Source: JBGAQP01 sp044220635 (lineage in GTDB: Bacteria; Pseudomonadota; Gammaproteobacteria; Burkholderiales; Usitatibacteraceae). Taken from it: DNA of 64,000 bases. Below are positions 1 through 8,285 of the stretch, piece after piece (the first letter of the stretch is position 1; the number at the start of each line of letters is the position of its first letter). The position numbers and the translations under genes were made by a program. Below the pieces are notes generated by a model that saw only the letters and a list, made by a program, of their open reading frames with translations, was not told where the DNA came from and searched no databases. Location: the NCBI GenBank assembly GCA_044220635.1, contig JBGAQP010000012.1:44050-108049 (forward strand), read 5' to 3'.

Positions 1-483
1 ATTCTTCGATGCAAACTCTGCAATCAGTGGCCGAAGGTTTTCTTGAAGGGACTCTCCTCGCGTTACGATCACGCCGACCGAAATGGCTCCATCCGCGTGG
101 AGTCTCTTGAAATTCTCAAGATCACGATCAAAGAATGGGTCCTTGTTGTTCCATTCAATCTCGAGCGCCACGGTGCCTTTGTCGAATGCCTTCACATGGT
201 CGATCTCATGTGAAACCGACTCCCTTTCCTTGCCATCTACGATCTTCTTGATCTCAAAACTGTGTTTGATCCACCCAAGCTCCTCGGAAAGAGCCCTTCG
301 AAGACGTTGCGTCAGTTCGCCCTCTCCTCCACCACCTTCAATCAACTCAACGACTGGCAATTCAATGCCGACCAAGGCGCGCTCAAGCTCTTCCGCCGCC
401 TCTGGCATGTCATAGCTGAGAATCGCTTCAGCGTGGTGAAGCGTAAGAACCTGGAACCCTTTCTCTATCAGGTTCTTGAACAT
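1..483 (-). CDS. BglII-family type II restriction endonuclease (C-terminus outside window)
   Basis: Predicted DNA endonuclease of a restriction-modification system. The minus frame is open from an ATG at 483 to the window edge (161 codons seen), with an in-frame stop at 538-540 upstream. It resembles the BglII fold family: an N-terminal HHAEAIL segment (about residues 16-22), then an acidic cluster ALEIEWNNKDPFF (about 106-118) that looks like the D...ExQ metal-binding core, with Asp101 and Glu108/Glu110 as candidate catalytic residues. Codon use is clearly lower in GC than in the downstream genes, which suggests horizontal acquisition. The upstream Shine-Dalgarno is weak. A methyltransferase partner would have to lie left of the window. 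The family call comes from motif resemblance only. Confidence 0.6.
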   Translation of the reverse strand, partial: MFKNLIEKGFQVLTLHHAEAILSYDMPEAAEELERALVGIELPVVELIEGGGGEGELTQRLRRALSEELGWIKHSFEIKKIVDGKERESVSHEIDHVKAFDKGTVALEIEWNNKDPFFDRDLENFKRLHADGAISVGVIVTRGESLQENLRPLIAEFASKN

Positions 484-617
484 GACAACCGCTTCACGTG
501 GGACATGACGATTCGTTGACAGGCTTCGGTTCGAAAGCTACCTCATAAGATGCGCAGGCATCAGCAACCAGCGGCGTGTCGGTTCGTTGAACATGTTTGA
601 TTACTGTGTCGTCCAAT

Positions 618-650
618 CAGAGCGAAAACGGCCACCACGAGGTGGCCGTT
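618..650 (-). terminator. Rho-independent terminator after nrdB
   Basis: A perfect 10-bp stem (AACGGCCACC / GGTGGCCGTT) with a 4-nt loop spans 627-650. Read on the minus strand it is followed by TTTTCGCTCT. It lies 27 bp past the nrdB stop codon and separates nrdB from the endonuclease gene. Confidence 0.75.
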
Positions 651-676
651 GCGATTCCATCAAGCCGTCCTCGTCC

Positions 677-1834
677 TCAGTCCCAGCTCAGCGCCCCCCC
701 CGTCTGATACTCGATCACCCGCGTCTCGAAGAAGTTCTTCTCCTTCTTGAGGTCGATGAGCTCGCTCATCCAGGGAAACGGGTTGCTCGCCCCCGGGTAC
801 ATCTGGTCGAGGCCGATCTGCTGGGCGCGGCGGTTGGCGATGAAGCGCAGGTATTCCTTGAACATCGCGGCGTTCAGGCCCAGCACGCCGCGCGGCATCG
901 TGTCCTCGGCGTAGGCGTACTCGAGCTCGACGGCCTTGCGGAAGATCTCGGTGAGCTCCTTGCGGAAGTCCTGCGTCCAGAGGTGCGGGTTCTCGAGCTT
1001 GATCGTGTTGATGAGGTCGATGCCGAAGTTGCAGTGCATCGACTCGTCGCGGAGGATGTACTGGTACTGCTCGGCCGCACCCGTCATCTTGTTCTGGCGC
1101 CCGAGCGAGAGGATCTGCACGAAGCCCACGTAGAAGAAGAGCCCTTCCATGAGGCAGGCGAAGACGATGAGGCTCTTCAGGAGCTGCTGGTCCGCTTCCG
1201 GCGTGCCCGTCTTGAAGGTGGGGTTGGTGAGCGTCTCGATGAAGGGGATCAGGAAGTCGTCCTTGTCGCGGATCGACTTCACTTCCCGGTAGGCGTTGAA
1301 GATCTCGCCCTCGTCGAGGCCCAGCGACTCGGCGATGTACTGGTAGGCGTGGGTGTGGATCGCCTCCTCGAAGGCCTGGCGCAGCAGGTACTGGCGGCAC
1401 TCGGGCGCGGTGATGTGGCGGTAGGTGCCGAGCACGATGTTGTTCGCGGCGAGCGAATCGGCCGTGACGAAGAAGCCGAGGTTGCGCTTCACGATGAGCC
1501 GCTCGTCCTCGGTCAACCCCGCGGGGTTCTTCCACAGGGCGATGTCGCGGTTCATGTTCACTTCCTGCGGCATCCAGTGGTTCGCGCAGCCCGCGAGGTA
1601 CTTCTCCCAGGCCCACTTGTACTTGAAGGGGACGAGCTGGTTGACGTCGGTCTTGGCGTTGATGACGCGCTTGTCTTCGGCGCGCACGCGCGAGAATTCC
1701 CCCTCACCCCGCCCCTCTCCCGAGGGAGACGGAGAAGGCGCCGCGGGCTTCGGGGCGGCGGGCTTGGCGGAGGGGGTGGAGAGCTGCAGCCCGAGGGAAG
1801 GGGAAACGGGCGTGTCGTCTTCGAAACTGAGCAT
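677..1834 (-). CDS. nrdB: Class Ia ribonucleotide reductase, beta subunit
   Basis: Small subunit of aerobic ribonucleotide reductase; it generates the tyrosyl radical used by NrdA to make dNTPs. The di-iron and radical residues are all present: Asp126, Glu157 and His160 (EEAIH), Tyr164, Glu230 (MEGLFF), Glu264 and His267 (RDESMH). The start is fixed by AAGGAG 9 nt before the ATG. At 385 aa it is of usual length, but residues about 34-47 (SPSPSGEGRGEG) are encoded by a dispersed-repeat-like sequence. Unusually, nrdA is about 15 kb away rather than adjacent. The HNH-like gene upstream (1956-2276) is probably co-transcribed, and a candidate NrdR operator lies before that. Confidence 0.97.
   Translation of the reverse strand: MLSFEDDTPVSPSLGLQLSTPSAKPAAPKPAAPSPSPSGEGRGEGEFSRVRAEDKRVINAKTDVNQLVPFKYKWAWEKYLAGCANHWMPQEVNMNRDIALWKNPAGLTEDERLIVKRNLGFFVTADSLAANNIVLGTYRHITAPECRQYLLRQAFEEAIHTHAYQYIAESLGLDEGEIFNAYREVKSIRDKDDFLIPFIETLTNPTFKTGTPEADQQLLKSLIVFACLMEGLFFYVGFVQILSLGRQNKMTGAAEQYQYILRDESMHCNFGIDLINTIKLENPHLWTQDFRKELTEIFRKAVELEYAYAEDTMPRGVLGLNAAMFKEYLRFIANRRAQQIGLDQMYPGASNPFPWMSELIDLKKEKNFFETRVIEYQTGGALSWD
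1697..1740. repeat. Dispersed palindrome-like repeat inside the nrdB coding sequence
   Basis: A run reading CCCTCACCCCGCCCCTCTCC followed by GAGGGAGACGGAGAAGG. It resembles the short intergenic repeats common in proteobacterial genomes and is translated in frame as a Pro/Ser/Gly/Glu-rich stretch in the NrdB N-terminus. I recognise the type by eye; copy number cannot be tested from this window. Confidence 0.5.
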
Positions 1835-1886
1835 CTTTCAGGACTCCTTCAGCTTGGCGCTGGGGTCGCGCCACTTCTTGTGAAAT

Positions 1887-1910
1887 GGATCCCCGCCTTC
1901 GCGGGGATGA
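1887..1910. repeat. Short palindromic repeat between HNH gene and nrdB
   Basis: TCCCCGC-cttc-GCGGGGA forms a 7-bp hairpin at 1890-1907 within GGATCCCCGCCTTCGCGGGG, a unit seen as a dispersed REP-like element in many proteobacteria. It lies in the 121-bp gap between the HNH-like gene and nrdB and could attenuate or stabilise the message. Confidence 0.5.
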
Positions 1911-1955
1911 AATCGGTACTGCAGGTATGTCAGTGATGCGGTGCTGCGGTATCGC

Positions 1956-2276
1956 TCAACCCAGCGCGAGCGCGCCCGGCTGCTGGCCGCCCAGCAGGCC
2001 CAGGGGCACGTTGTCGCTGCGCGCCGCGTTCGCACGCCAATGCAGGGCGCGGAGGTTTTCGGGATCGTTCGTGCCGCCCATGGCGCGGGGCACGATGAAG
2101 TCGAGCTCCCAGCCGAAGGGGGAGTTGCGCTTGCCGTAGTCGGCGAAGCGCACGAGGTTTCCGAAGCAGTCCTTTCGGAATTCCCAGGAGGCGGGCTGGC
2201 CCGCGACGGGGCTGGTGCGCCCCCAGGCCAGGCGCTTCAGGTCCTCGAGAAGGGTCATGTGCTCGTGCTGGGACAT
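1956..2276 (-). CDS. Small HNH-nuclease-like protein upstream of nrdB
   Basis: A 106-aa protein with an HNH-type signature: WELDF at residues 56-60, then IVPRAMGGTNDPENL and RALHWRANAARSD (about 61-88). In the family the first pair is normally Asp-His; here it is Asp59-Phe60, so the general-base histidine appears lost and nuclease activity is doubtful. The gly-gly turn, Asn74, His79 and Asn83 remain. GAGGAGAG lies about 7 nt before the ATG. It precedes nrdB by 121 bp on the same strand and probably shares its promoter. Its role beside ribonucleotide reductase is unknown. Confidence 0.7.
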   Translation of the reverse strand: MSQHEHMTLLEDLKRLAWGRTSPVAGQPASWEFRKDCFGNLVRFADYGKRNSPFGWELDFIVPRAMGGTNDPENLRALHWRANAARSDNVPLGLLGGQQPGALALG

Positions 2277-2402
2277 GGCTCTCTCTCCTCAGTCTGGGAC
2301 GGCCCTTGAGGACCGCCGCGCAAGCCGTTGATTGTTCGCGTTTTTTGTGAGCCCCGGAACTGGTGTTTCCGCCGCCTCCGCGCGGCCCCGGGGCCGAAAA
2401 TC

Positions 2403-2431
2403 AGGATGCATCAACTGCCCGGGGAGGTCAA
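2403..2431 (-). promoter_or_regulatory. Predicted promoter of the HNH-nrdB unit
   Basis: On the minus strand TTGACC (2426-2431) and CATCCT (2403-2408) are separated by exactly 17 bp, a sigma-70-like arrangement upstream of the HNH start codon at 2276. The -10 is weak (3 of 6). The NrdR-like boxes lie just upstream of the -35. Confidence 0.4.
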
Positions 2432-2438
2432 GGAAAAA

Positions 2439-2486
2439 GCACAAGCTGTTGTGGCACCCCCCTTGCTTGGGGCACACATATGGGGG
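2439..2486 (-). promoter_or_regulatory. Candidate NrdR operator (two boxes) before HNH-nrdB
   Basis: The NrdR box consensus is acaCwAtATaTwGtgt. Box A (2439-2454, GCACAAGCTGTTGTGG) and box B (2471-2486, GGCACACATATGGGGG) each keep 5 of the 6 invariant positions. Their starts are 32 bp apart, the same spacing as the pair before nrdA. Each box alone is weak; the shared spacing is the support. Confidence 0.45.
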
Positions 2487-2501
2487 AAGCGGGGGATTTC
2501 C

Positions 2502-2531
2502 TGTGGATAAGGCGGAATAAGGGGTGGATAA
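2502..2531. promoter_or_regulatory. DnaA-box-like nonamers
   Basis: TGTGGATAA at 2502-2510 is a perfect match to the complement of TTATCCACA, and GGTGGATAA at 2523-2531 differs at one base. DnaA boxes are known to influence nrd transcription in E. coli. A perfect copy also lies before nrdA at 20073-20081. Confidence 0.4.
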
Positions 2532-2578
2532 CCCACAATCTGGGGCGTTTCGTGGGCAGCGTGGGACTTCGGGCGCAT

Positions 2579-2626
2579 GGGGTCAGACCCCATTTCGCAA
2601 GAGGCGCGAAATCGGGGTCAGACCCC
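2579..2626. repeat. GGGGTCAGACCCC inverted-repeat pair (REP-like)
   Basis: Two copies of the self-complementary GGGGTCAGACCCC face each other, extended by ATTTCGC / GCGAAAT around a short centre. The arms 2579-2598 and 2606-2626 pair with one extra base. The design matches the larger palindromes at 11274-11371 and 17017-17086. No transposase gene is in the window. Confidence 0.6.
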
Positions 2627-2699
2627 GGCCACAAACGGGCATCGGACCCGGCCACAAATGGGCGTCGGACTTGGCGACAAGGGGAAGATCCGGCCACGA

Positions 2700-2737
2700 A
2701 CAAGAAAGGCCGGTCGGGTGTGTCGCTCCGACCGGCC
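2700..2737 (-). terminator. Terminator after the CBS gene
   Basis: A 10-bp stem GGCCGGTCGG (2708-2717) / CCGACCGGCC (2728-2737) is followed on the minus strand by TTTCTTGTTC. It lies about 80 bp beyond the stop of the CBS-domain gene. Confidence 0.6.
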
Positions 2738-2820
2738 AAAGTCCTGCCCTGGGGGGGCAATACGAGCAGGAGTCCTTGCAACCTGGTGCTGCCGGGCGGG
2801 GCCGGGCCCCGCCCGCTCGT

Positions 2821-3288
2821 TCACGCCGCGAGGCGCAGTCCCCCGTACTCCTCGCTCTCGCGCACGCGCTCGCTCTTCATGAGGCCGGCGAGGCTCGACA
2901 GGTCGGCGGCGAGCGCATCGACCACGTCGTCCACCGACAGGATGCCGGCGATGCCGCCCTCGGGCTTGGTCACGAGCAGGCGCCGCACGCCCGCCACGCG
3001 CATCGTCTCGAGCGCCGCGTGGAGGTCGGAATCCTCGGTGATGCTCGCCACTTCCGGGGTCATCACTTCGCCGACGGTGATCTCTTCGGGCGCATAGCCC
3101 TCGGCGACCGCCTGCATCACGATGTCGCGGTCGGTGAGGAAGCCGACGATCTTGTTCTCGTCCGGCGGCTCACCCATCACGACGAGCGCGCCGACGTGGT
3201 ACTTGCGCATCATCTCCGCGGCTTTCTCGATCGTGCTGGCACGCGGGATGCCGATGACGCTGCGGGTGTAGAACCGTTCGACTCTCAT
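2821..3288 (-). CDS. CBS-domain pair protein
   Basis: A 155-aa protein made almost wholly of two CBS domains (about residues 10-65 and 75-130), each with the usual GxxT/S-DRDI-type turn (FLTDRDIV, ILSVDDVV). Such stand-alone pairs bind adenosine nucleotides or NAD and act as energy sensors; no enzymatic domain is attached. The ATG at 3288 has AGGAGGGG about 7 nt upstream; a longer frame to 3414 has no ribosome binding site and would cover the regulatory box at 3380-3393. That FNR-like box suggests induction at low oxygen. It is the last gene of the left-reading part of the island and is followed by a terminator. Confidence 0.9.
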   Translation of the reverse strand: MRVERFYTRSVIGIPRASTIEKAAEMMRKYHVGALVVMGEPPDENKIVGFLTDRDIVMQAVAEGYAPEEITVGEVMTPEVASITEDSDLHAALETMRVAGVRRLLVTKPEGGIAGILSVDDVVDALAADLSSLAGLMKSERVRESEEYGGLRLAA

Positions 3289-3379
3289 TGCTGCCCCTCC
3301 TTTCCGGCACTCTTGGCGCCGAAGCCTCGCGCGATGGGTAACGCGCAATTCCATGCTGCGCCGGGGCCGCGCGGGCGTG

Positions 3380-3393
3380 TTGACCCGGGTCAA
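3380..3393 (-). promoter_or_regulatory. FNR-like box before the CBS gene
   Basis: TTGACCCGGGTCAA, a perfect dyad extended to GTTGAC...GTCAAC. It is centred 98 bp before the CBS start codon. A possible -10 (TGGAAT, 3348-3353) lies downstream but is a few bases further from the box than in the other sites. Confidence 0.6.
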
Positions 3394-3426
3394 CGGATCG
3401 TCCGGCAGGGGCAATGGGAAGCGTTC

Positions 3427-4854
<1,428 letters not shown>

Positions 4855-4862
4855 CGCGCCTC

Positions 4863-5270
4863 CTAGACGTCCACCACGCAGCGCGCGTCCCACGCGCCGC
4901 CTTCCTGCCTCACCGAGAGCATGGTGAGGGTCGCGCCCTTCACCCCGGTGCCGCGCTCGAGCCCCTCGCGCCAGGGCTCGCCCCAGGCCTCGGCCTTCCA
5001 GCGCGTGCCCTCGCGCGCGAGCGCGAAGCGCCCGAGCGCGAGGCCGCGATCGCCGGCGGCGGCAAGCAGGCCGTTGAGGAACGCGACGAGGGCGAGCTCC
5101 GGATCGGCTTCCTCGAACTCGAAGGCCACGCGCTCCCGGTCCTCGATCGGGGTCGTCGAGCACATGAGTCGAAACGTCGCCTCGGCCGCCGCCGCGAACG
5201 CCGACTCGACGCTCTCGCCGCGCCCGTACACGCCCACGTCCGCCCCGTGCTCGAAATAGCCCGATTCCAC
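4863..5270 (-). CDS. Archease, RtcB activator
   Basis: Archease speeds RtcB turnover by helping its guanylation. The 135-aa product has the family landmarks: an N-terminal YFEHGADVGV (residues 5-14, with a metal-binding Asp), the GVKGATLTML strand near the C-terminus and a terminal CVVDV with the conserved Asp. A GTG start at 5270 is chosen because AAGGAG lies 9 nt upstream and because it gives the family's usual length; a longer in-frame ATG at 5354 would run over the FNR-like box. The stop codon is 8 bp before rtcB. Confidence 0.9.
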   Translation of the reverse strand: MESGYFEHGADVGVYGRGESVESAFAAAAEATFRLMCSTTPIEDRERVAFEFEEADPELALVAFLNGLLAAAGDRGLALGRFALAREGTRWKAEAWGEPWREGLERGTGVKGATLTMLSVRQEGGAWDARCVVDV

Positions 5271-5303
5271 CCTGTGATTCTCCTTCCCGCCCGGCCCGGT
5301 CCG

Positions 5304-5317
5304 TTGACTCCGGTCAA
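5304..5317 (+). promoter_or_regulatory. FNR-like box between archease and phosphoribosyltransferase genes
   Basis: TTGACTCCGGTCAA in the divergent gap. On the plus strand TAGCGT (5340-5345) lies at the spacing of a class II FNR promoter (box at -41.5). That would place the transcript start at the phosphoribosyltransferase ATG. The box may also serve archease-rtcB, whose start is 40 bp away on the other side. Confidence 0.6.
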
Positions 5318-5352
5318 GCCACTTCGCTGCGCACAGGCATAGCGTAATCCGC

Positions 5353-6006
5353 ATGTACTTCGAGGACCGCCTCGACGCAGCCCGGCGCCTCGCCAGGGCC
5401 CTCGCGGCCTACCGGGGCAGGAATCCCCTCGTGCTCGCCATTCCCCGGGGCGCCGTGCCCATGGGGCGCGCGATCGCCGACGCCCTGGAAGGCGAGCTCG
5501 ACGTGGTGCTCGTCCACAAGCTGGGCTCGCCCTTCTCGAGCGAGTTCGCCGTGGGCGCAGTGGACGAAACGGGCTGGACCTACGTCGCGGACCACGCGCG
5601 CGCCTCGGGCGCGAACGAGGCCTACATCGCGCTCGAGAAGGAGCACCAGCTCGCGGTGCTGAAGAGCCGCCGCGCGCTCTACACGCCCGAGCGCGCCCCG
5701 GTCGATCCCGCGGGCCGCGTGGCCATCGTCGTCGACGACGGCCTCGCCACGGGCGCGACGATGATCGCCGCGCTGCACTCGGTGCGCGCGCGCGGGCCCG
5801 AGCGGCTCGTCTGCGCGGTGCCGGTGGCCGCGCCCGAGAGCCTCGAGCTCGTGCGGCCCTACGCGGACGAGGTCGTGTGCCTCTTCGCGCCGGACGATTT
5901 CGGCGCGGTCGGCCGCTTCTACGCGGTCTTCGACCAGGTGCCCGACGACGACGTGGTCGCGATGCTGCGCCGCCCCGTGTCCCTCGCCGAGGGAGGTTCC
6001 CCATGA
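5353..6006 (+). CDS. Phosphoribosyltransferase-family protein
   Basis: A type I PRTase-fold protein of 217 aa. The PRPP loop VAIVVDDGLATGATM (residues 123-137) is intact, and PRGAVPMG (31-38) and KLGSPFSSEFAVGAV (56-70) match the stand-alone family whose substrate is unknown. Relatives in Mycobacterium tuberculosis belong to the DosR dormancy regulon, in keeping with the FNR-like box here. No ribosome binding site precedes the ATG, and the predicted transcript start falls at or next to it, so the message may be leaderless. The next gene overlaps by 4 bp (ATGA). Confidence 0.85.
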   Translation: MYFEDRLDAARRLARALAAYRGRNPLVLAIPRGAVPMGRAIADALEGELDVVLVHKLGSPFSSEFAVGAVDETGWTYVADHARASGANEAYIALEKEHQLAVLKSRRALYTPERAPVDPAGRVAIVVDDGLATGATMIAALHSVRARGPERLVCAVPVAAPESLELVRPYADEVVCLFAPDDFGAVGRFYAVFDQVPDDDVVAMLRRPVSLAEGGSP

Positions 6007-6659
6007 ACGCGAAGGTCGCCGAGCGCCTCGTTCGGATTCCCGTCGACGGCGTGCAGATCGAGGGCCTGCTCGCGGTGCCGGCGAAGGCGAAGGGTGTCGT
6101 GCTCTTCGCCCACGGCAGCGGCTCGAGCCGCCACAGCCCGCGCAACAACTTCGTCGCCTGCGCGCTGCACGCCGCGGGGCTCGCCACACTCCTCGTGGAC
6201 CTCCTCACCCCGGTGGAGGACCGCGACTACAGCGTGCGCTTCGACATCGCCTTGCTCGTGGAGCGCCTGCGCTCGGCGCGAGATTTCCTCGCCACCGACG
6301 CGGAGACGAACCGCCTCGCCCTCGGGCTCTTCGGGGCGAGCACGGGGGCGGCGGCGGCGCTGAGGCTCGCCGCGAAGCTCCCGAAGGACATCGGCGCCGT
6401 GGTCTCGCGCGGCGGGCGGCCCGACCTCGCGGAGCCCGAATACCTGGCGGGGGTGCGCGTGCCCACGCTGCTCATCGTCGGCGGCAACGACTTCGAGGTG
6501 ATCGAGCTGAACGAGGGCGCCTACGAGGTGCTCTCCTGCGAGAAGGACCTCGCCATCGTGCCCGGCGCCACGCACCTCTTCGAGGAGCCGGGAACGCTCG
6601 AAGCCGTGGCCAAGCTCGCCGCGGACTGGTTCGCGCGCCACCTCGGCGCGAAGGCCTGA
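6003..6659 (+). CDS. Dienelactone-hydrolase-like alpha/beta hydrolase
   Basis: A 218-aa hydrolase with a complete candidate triad: Ser113 in GASTG, Asp163 in GGNDF and His191 in GATHLF; HGSGSSRHS (residues 38-46) forms the oxyanion region. The substrate is unknown. The start overlaps the phosphoribosyltransferase stop (ATGA) and has GGAGG 7 nt upstream, so the two are co-translated. The same pair (PRTase plus this hydrolase) recurs in stress clusters of other proteobacteria as far as I recall, which would suggest a joint function rather than carbon catabolism. Confidence 0.85.
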   Translation: MNAKVAERLVRIPVDGVQIEGLLAVPAKAKGVVLFAHGSGSSRHSPRNNFVACALHAAGLATLLVDLLTPVEDRDYSVRFDIALLVERLRSARDFLATDAETNRLALGLFGASTGAAAALRLAAKLPKDIGAVVSRGGRPDLAEPEYLAGVRVPTLLIVGGNDFEVIELNEGAYEVLSCEKDLAIVPGATHLFEEPGTLEAVAKLAADWFARHLGAKA

Positions 6660-6663
6660 GCCC

Positions 6664-8136
6664 TCAGGAATCGCGGCGCGCGGCCGCGTCGCTGCGCCAC
6701 ACCTGCCGGCCCTTGCCGCTCAGCGCGTGCGCGCGCTTCAGGCCGCGCCGGATCGCGATGGAGACGTTCGCGAGCCCGTGGCGGGCGAGGTAGTTGGCGA
6801 GCACGCGGCGCACCTTCTCGCCGAGCGGCCTCGCCTCGCGCGCACCGCAGGCGAGGCGCACGAGCAGTTCCGCAGCGGCGGTCTGCTCGACCTGGAAGCG
6901 GTGCACCTCCGCGCCCTCCTCGATCGCCGTGGTGATCGCGAGCGGCAGGATCGCCACGCGGCGCTTGCGCGCGTCCGACAGCCGCAGGATGTCGTCGCGC
7001 CGCCCCTCGACCTTCACCACCGGGAAGGCGCTGCCGCAGGCGCAGGGCCGCGCGGGCATCATCACCGAGTCGCCGAGGTCGTAGCGGATCCGCGGCTGCA
7101 CGCGGTTGGCGAGGTTGGTGAGCAGCACCGTCGCCGAGGGCTCGCCCGGGGGCACGGGCCGGTACTTCTCGTCCACGGGCTCGAGGCACAGCCAGTCGGC
7201 GTTCACGTGCAGCGCGCCTTCCGGGCACTGCCAGGCGATGTTCATGAATTCCGAGGCGCCGTAGTCCTCGACGAGCGGGCAGTCGAAGGCGCGCTCGATG
7301 ACGGCGCGCGCGGCGGGCGCGCACCACTCGCCCCCGGCCCAGAGCGCGGCGGGCTCGACCTCGAGGCGGCCCGCGAGCCGCTCCTCGGCGAGCAGGCGCA
7401 GCATCGTGGGATAGGAGGCGATGAAGGCGGGCTCGAATGCGGCGATCCCCCGGCAGGTCTCCTCGATGGGCGCGGTCACGGGGAAGACGCGCGCGCGCGC
7501 CGCGACCCAGGGATAGGTGGCGCGCAGCCGCTCCCAGGTCGAGACGCCGGCGAAGTGGCCCTCGGTCGCCGCGACCAGCGCGAGGCGCGAGCCCGCGGCG
7601 GCGAGGCGCACGAAGGGGTTCCAGGCGTCGACGCGCCCCAGCTTCGCGAAGCGCGTGGTGGACAGCGCGTCGTAGACCGCGAGCGCGTCCGGGTCCTCGA
7701 CGAAGAGGCCGTGAACACCCGTGGTCCCGGAGCTCGTCCACACGCCGTAGCGCCCGAGGAAGGGCTTGCCGATGAGCCGCGGGTCGTCGGCGAAGGCTTC
7801 CACGCGCTCGCGCGTGCACTGCGGGTCCGTGACCCAGGCGTCGAAGTCCGCCATCAGCTCGCGCTTGGTCACGGGCTCGAGCGCCTCGAGCGGGACGGGT
7901 GCCGCCCCGAGGCGCCCGTAGCGCCGGCGGTAGAAGGCGGAATTCGCGGCCGCGTGGCGCACGAGGCTCTCGAGGCGCCCGGCGCGGATCCCGGCGAGCA
8001 TCCCGGGATCGGCGGCCGCGCTCCACCACGCGTCGCGCGCGTAGAACATCCAGCGCGCGTAGGCGTCGACGAAAGACCACTGCGCCTCGCCGCCCGGGAA
8101 CGCGGGGCGGGCGGATCGATGTGATTGTCGGGCCAT
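6664..8136 (-). CDS. Adenylate-forming enzyme, phenylacetate-CoA ligase (PaaK/CapK) family
   Basis: A 490-aa ANL-superfamily protein that would activate a carboxylate as an acyl-adenylate. Visible motifs are TSSGTTG (residues 134-140, ATP loop), DYGASEF (adenine/acyl pocket), RYDLGDSV and GRRDDILRL. A CxC-type CACGSAF segment lies between the last two. The acid substrate cannot be told. It has no partner carrier protein or CoA-pathway gene nearby. ATG at 8136 is preceded only by a weak GGGA. The gene is convergent with the hydrolase (4-bp gap) and divergent from nicotinamidase across the FNR-like box at 8201-8214. Confidence 0.8.
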   Translation of the reverse strand: MARQSHRSARPAFPGGEAQWSFVDAYARWMFYARDAWWSAAADPGMLAGIRAGRLESLVRHAAANSAFYRRRYGRLGAAPVPLEALEPVTKRELMADFDAWVTDPQCTRERVEAFADDPRLIGKPFLGRYGVWTSSGTTGVHGLFVEDPDALAVYDALSTTRFAKLGRVDAWNPFVRLAAAGSRLALVAATEGHFAGVSTWERLRATYPWVAARARVFPVTAPIEETCRGIAAFEPAFIASYPTMLRLLAEERLAGRLEVEPAALWAGGEWCAPAARAVIERAFDCPLVEDYGASEFMNIAWQCPEGALHVNADWLCLEPVDEKYRPVPPGEPSATVLLTNLANRVQPRIRYDLGDSVMMPARPCACGSAFPVVKVEGRRDDILRLSDARKRRVAILPLAITTAIEEGAEVHRFQVEQTAAAELLVRLACGAREARPLGEKVRRVLANYLARHGLANVSIAIRRGLKRAHALSGKGRQVWRSDAAARRDS

Positions 8137-8200
8137 GGCAATCCCGATTCTAGGCCGGTCCCCCACCCGACCATGTTCTCCCCCGGGCCCGCGCCCTCCG

Positions 8201-8214
8201 TTGACTCCCATCAA
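8201..8214 (+). promoter_or_regulatory. FNR-like box before the nicotinamidase gene
   Basis: TTGACTCCCATCAA. On the plus strand TAGTGT (8236-8241) lies at the class II FNR spacing from the box centre, giving a start near 8248 and a short leader to the ATG at 8286. It may also act on the divergent ligase gene. Confidence 0.6.
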
Positions 8215-8285
8215 CACCCGCGGCATCGGCGGGACTAGTGTTTGTAACAGGGGCCGTGGGTCCGGGTCCCCGAAAGGATTGGTGG

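Larger units (their letters stand above)
2277..2820. other. 544-bp intergenic region: nrd control region plus repeats
   Basis: No convincing gene. From left to right it holds a predicted promoter and two NrdR-box-like sites (2403-2486), two DnaA-box-like nonamers (2502-2510 and 2523-2531), a GGGGTCAGACCCC inverted-repeat pair (2579-2626), degenerate direct repeats built on CCGGCCACAAA (about 2625-2700), a terminator hairpin (2708-2737) and a GC hairpin (2793-2815). Short ORFs here are repeat translations and are not supported as genes. Confidence 0.6.

Noticed and set aside
2502..2531. DnaA-box cluster as a replication origin
   Set aside because: Only one perfect and one near box, no AT-rich unwinding region and no dnaA, dnaN or rep gene; a link to nrd regulation is simpler.
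2625..2700. Degenerate direct repeats built on CCGGCCACAAA, considered as a CRISPR or iteron array
   Set aside because: Only two or three short, unequal copies with no spacer structure and no replication or cas gene.
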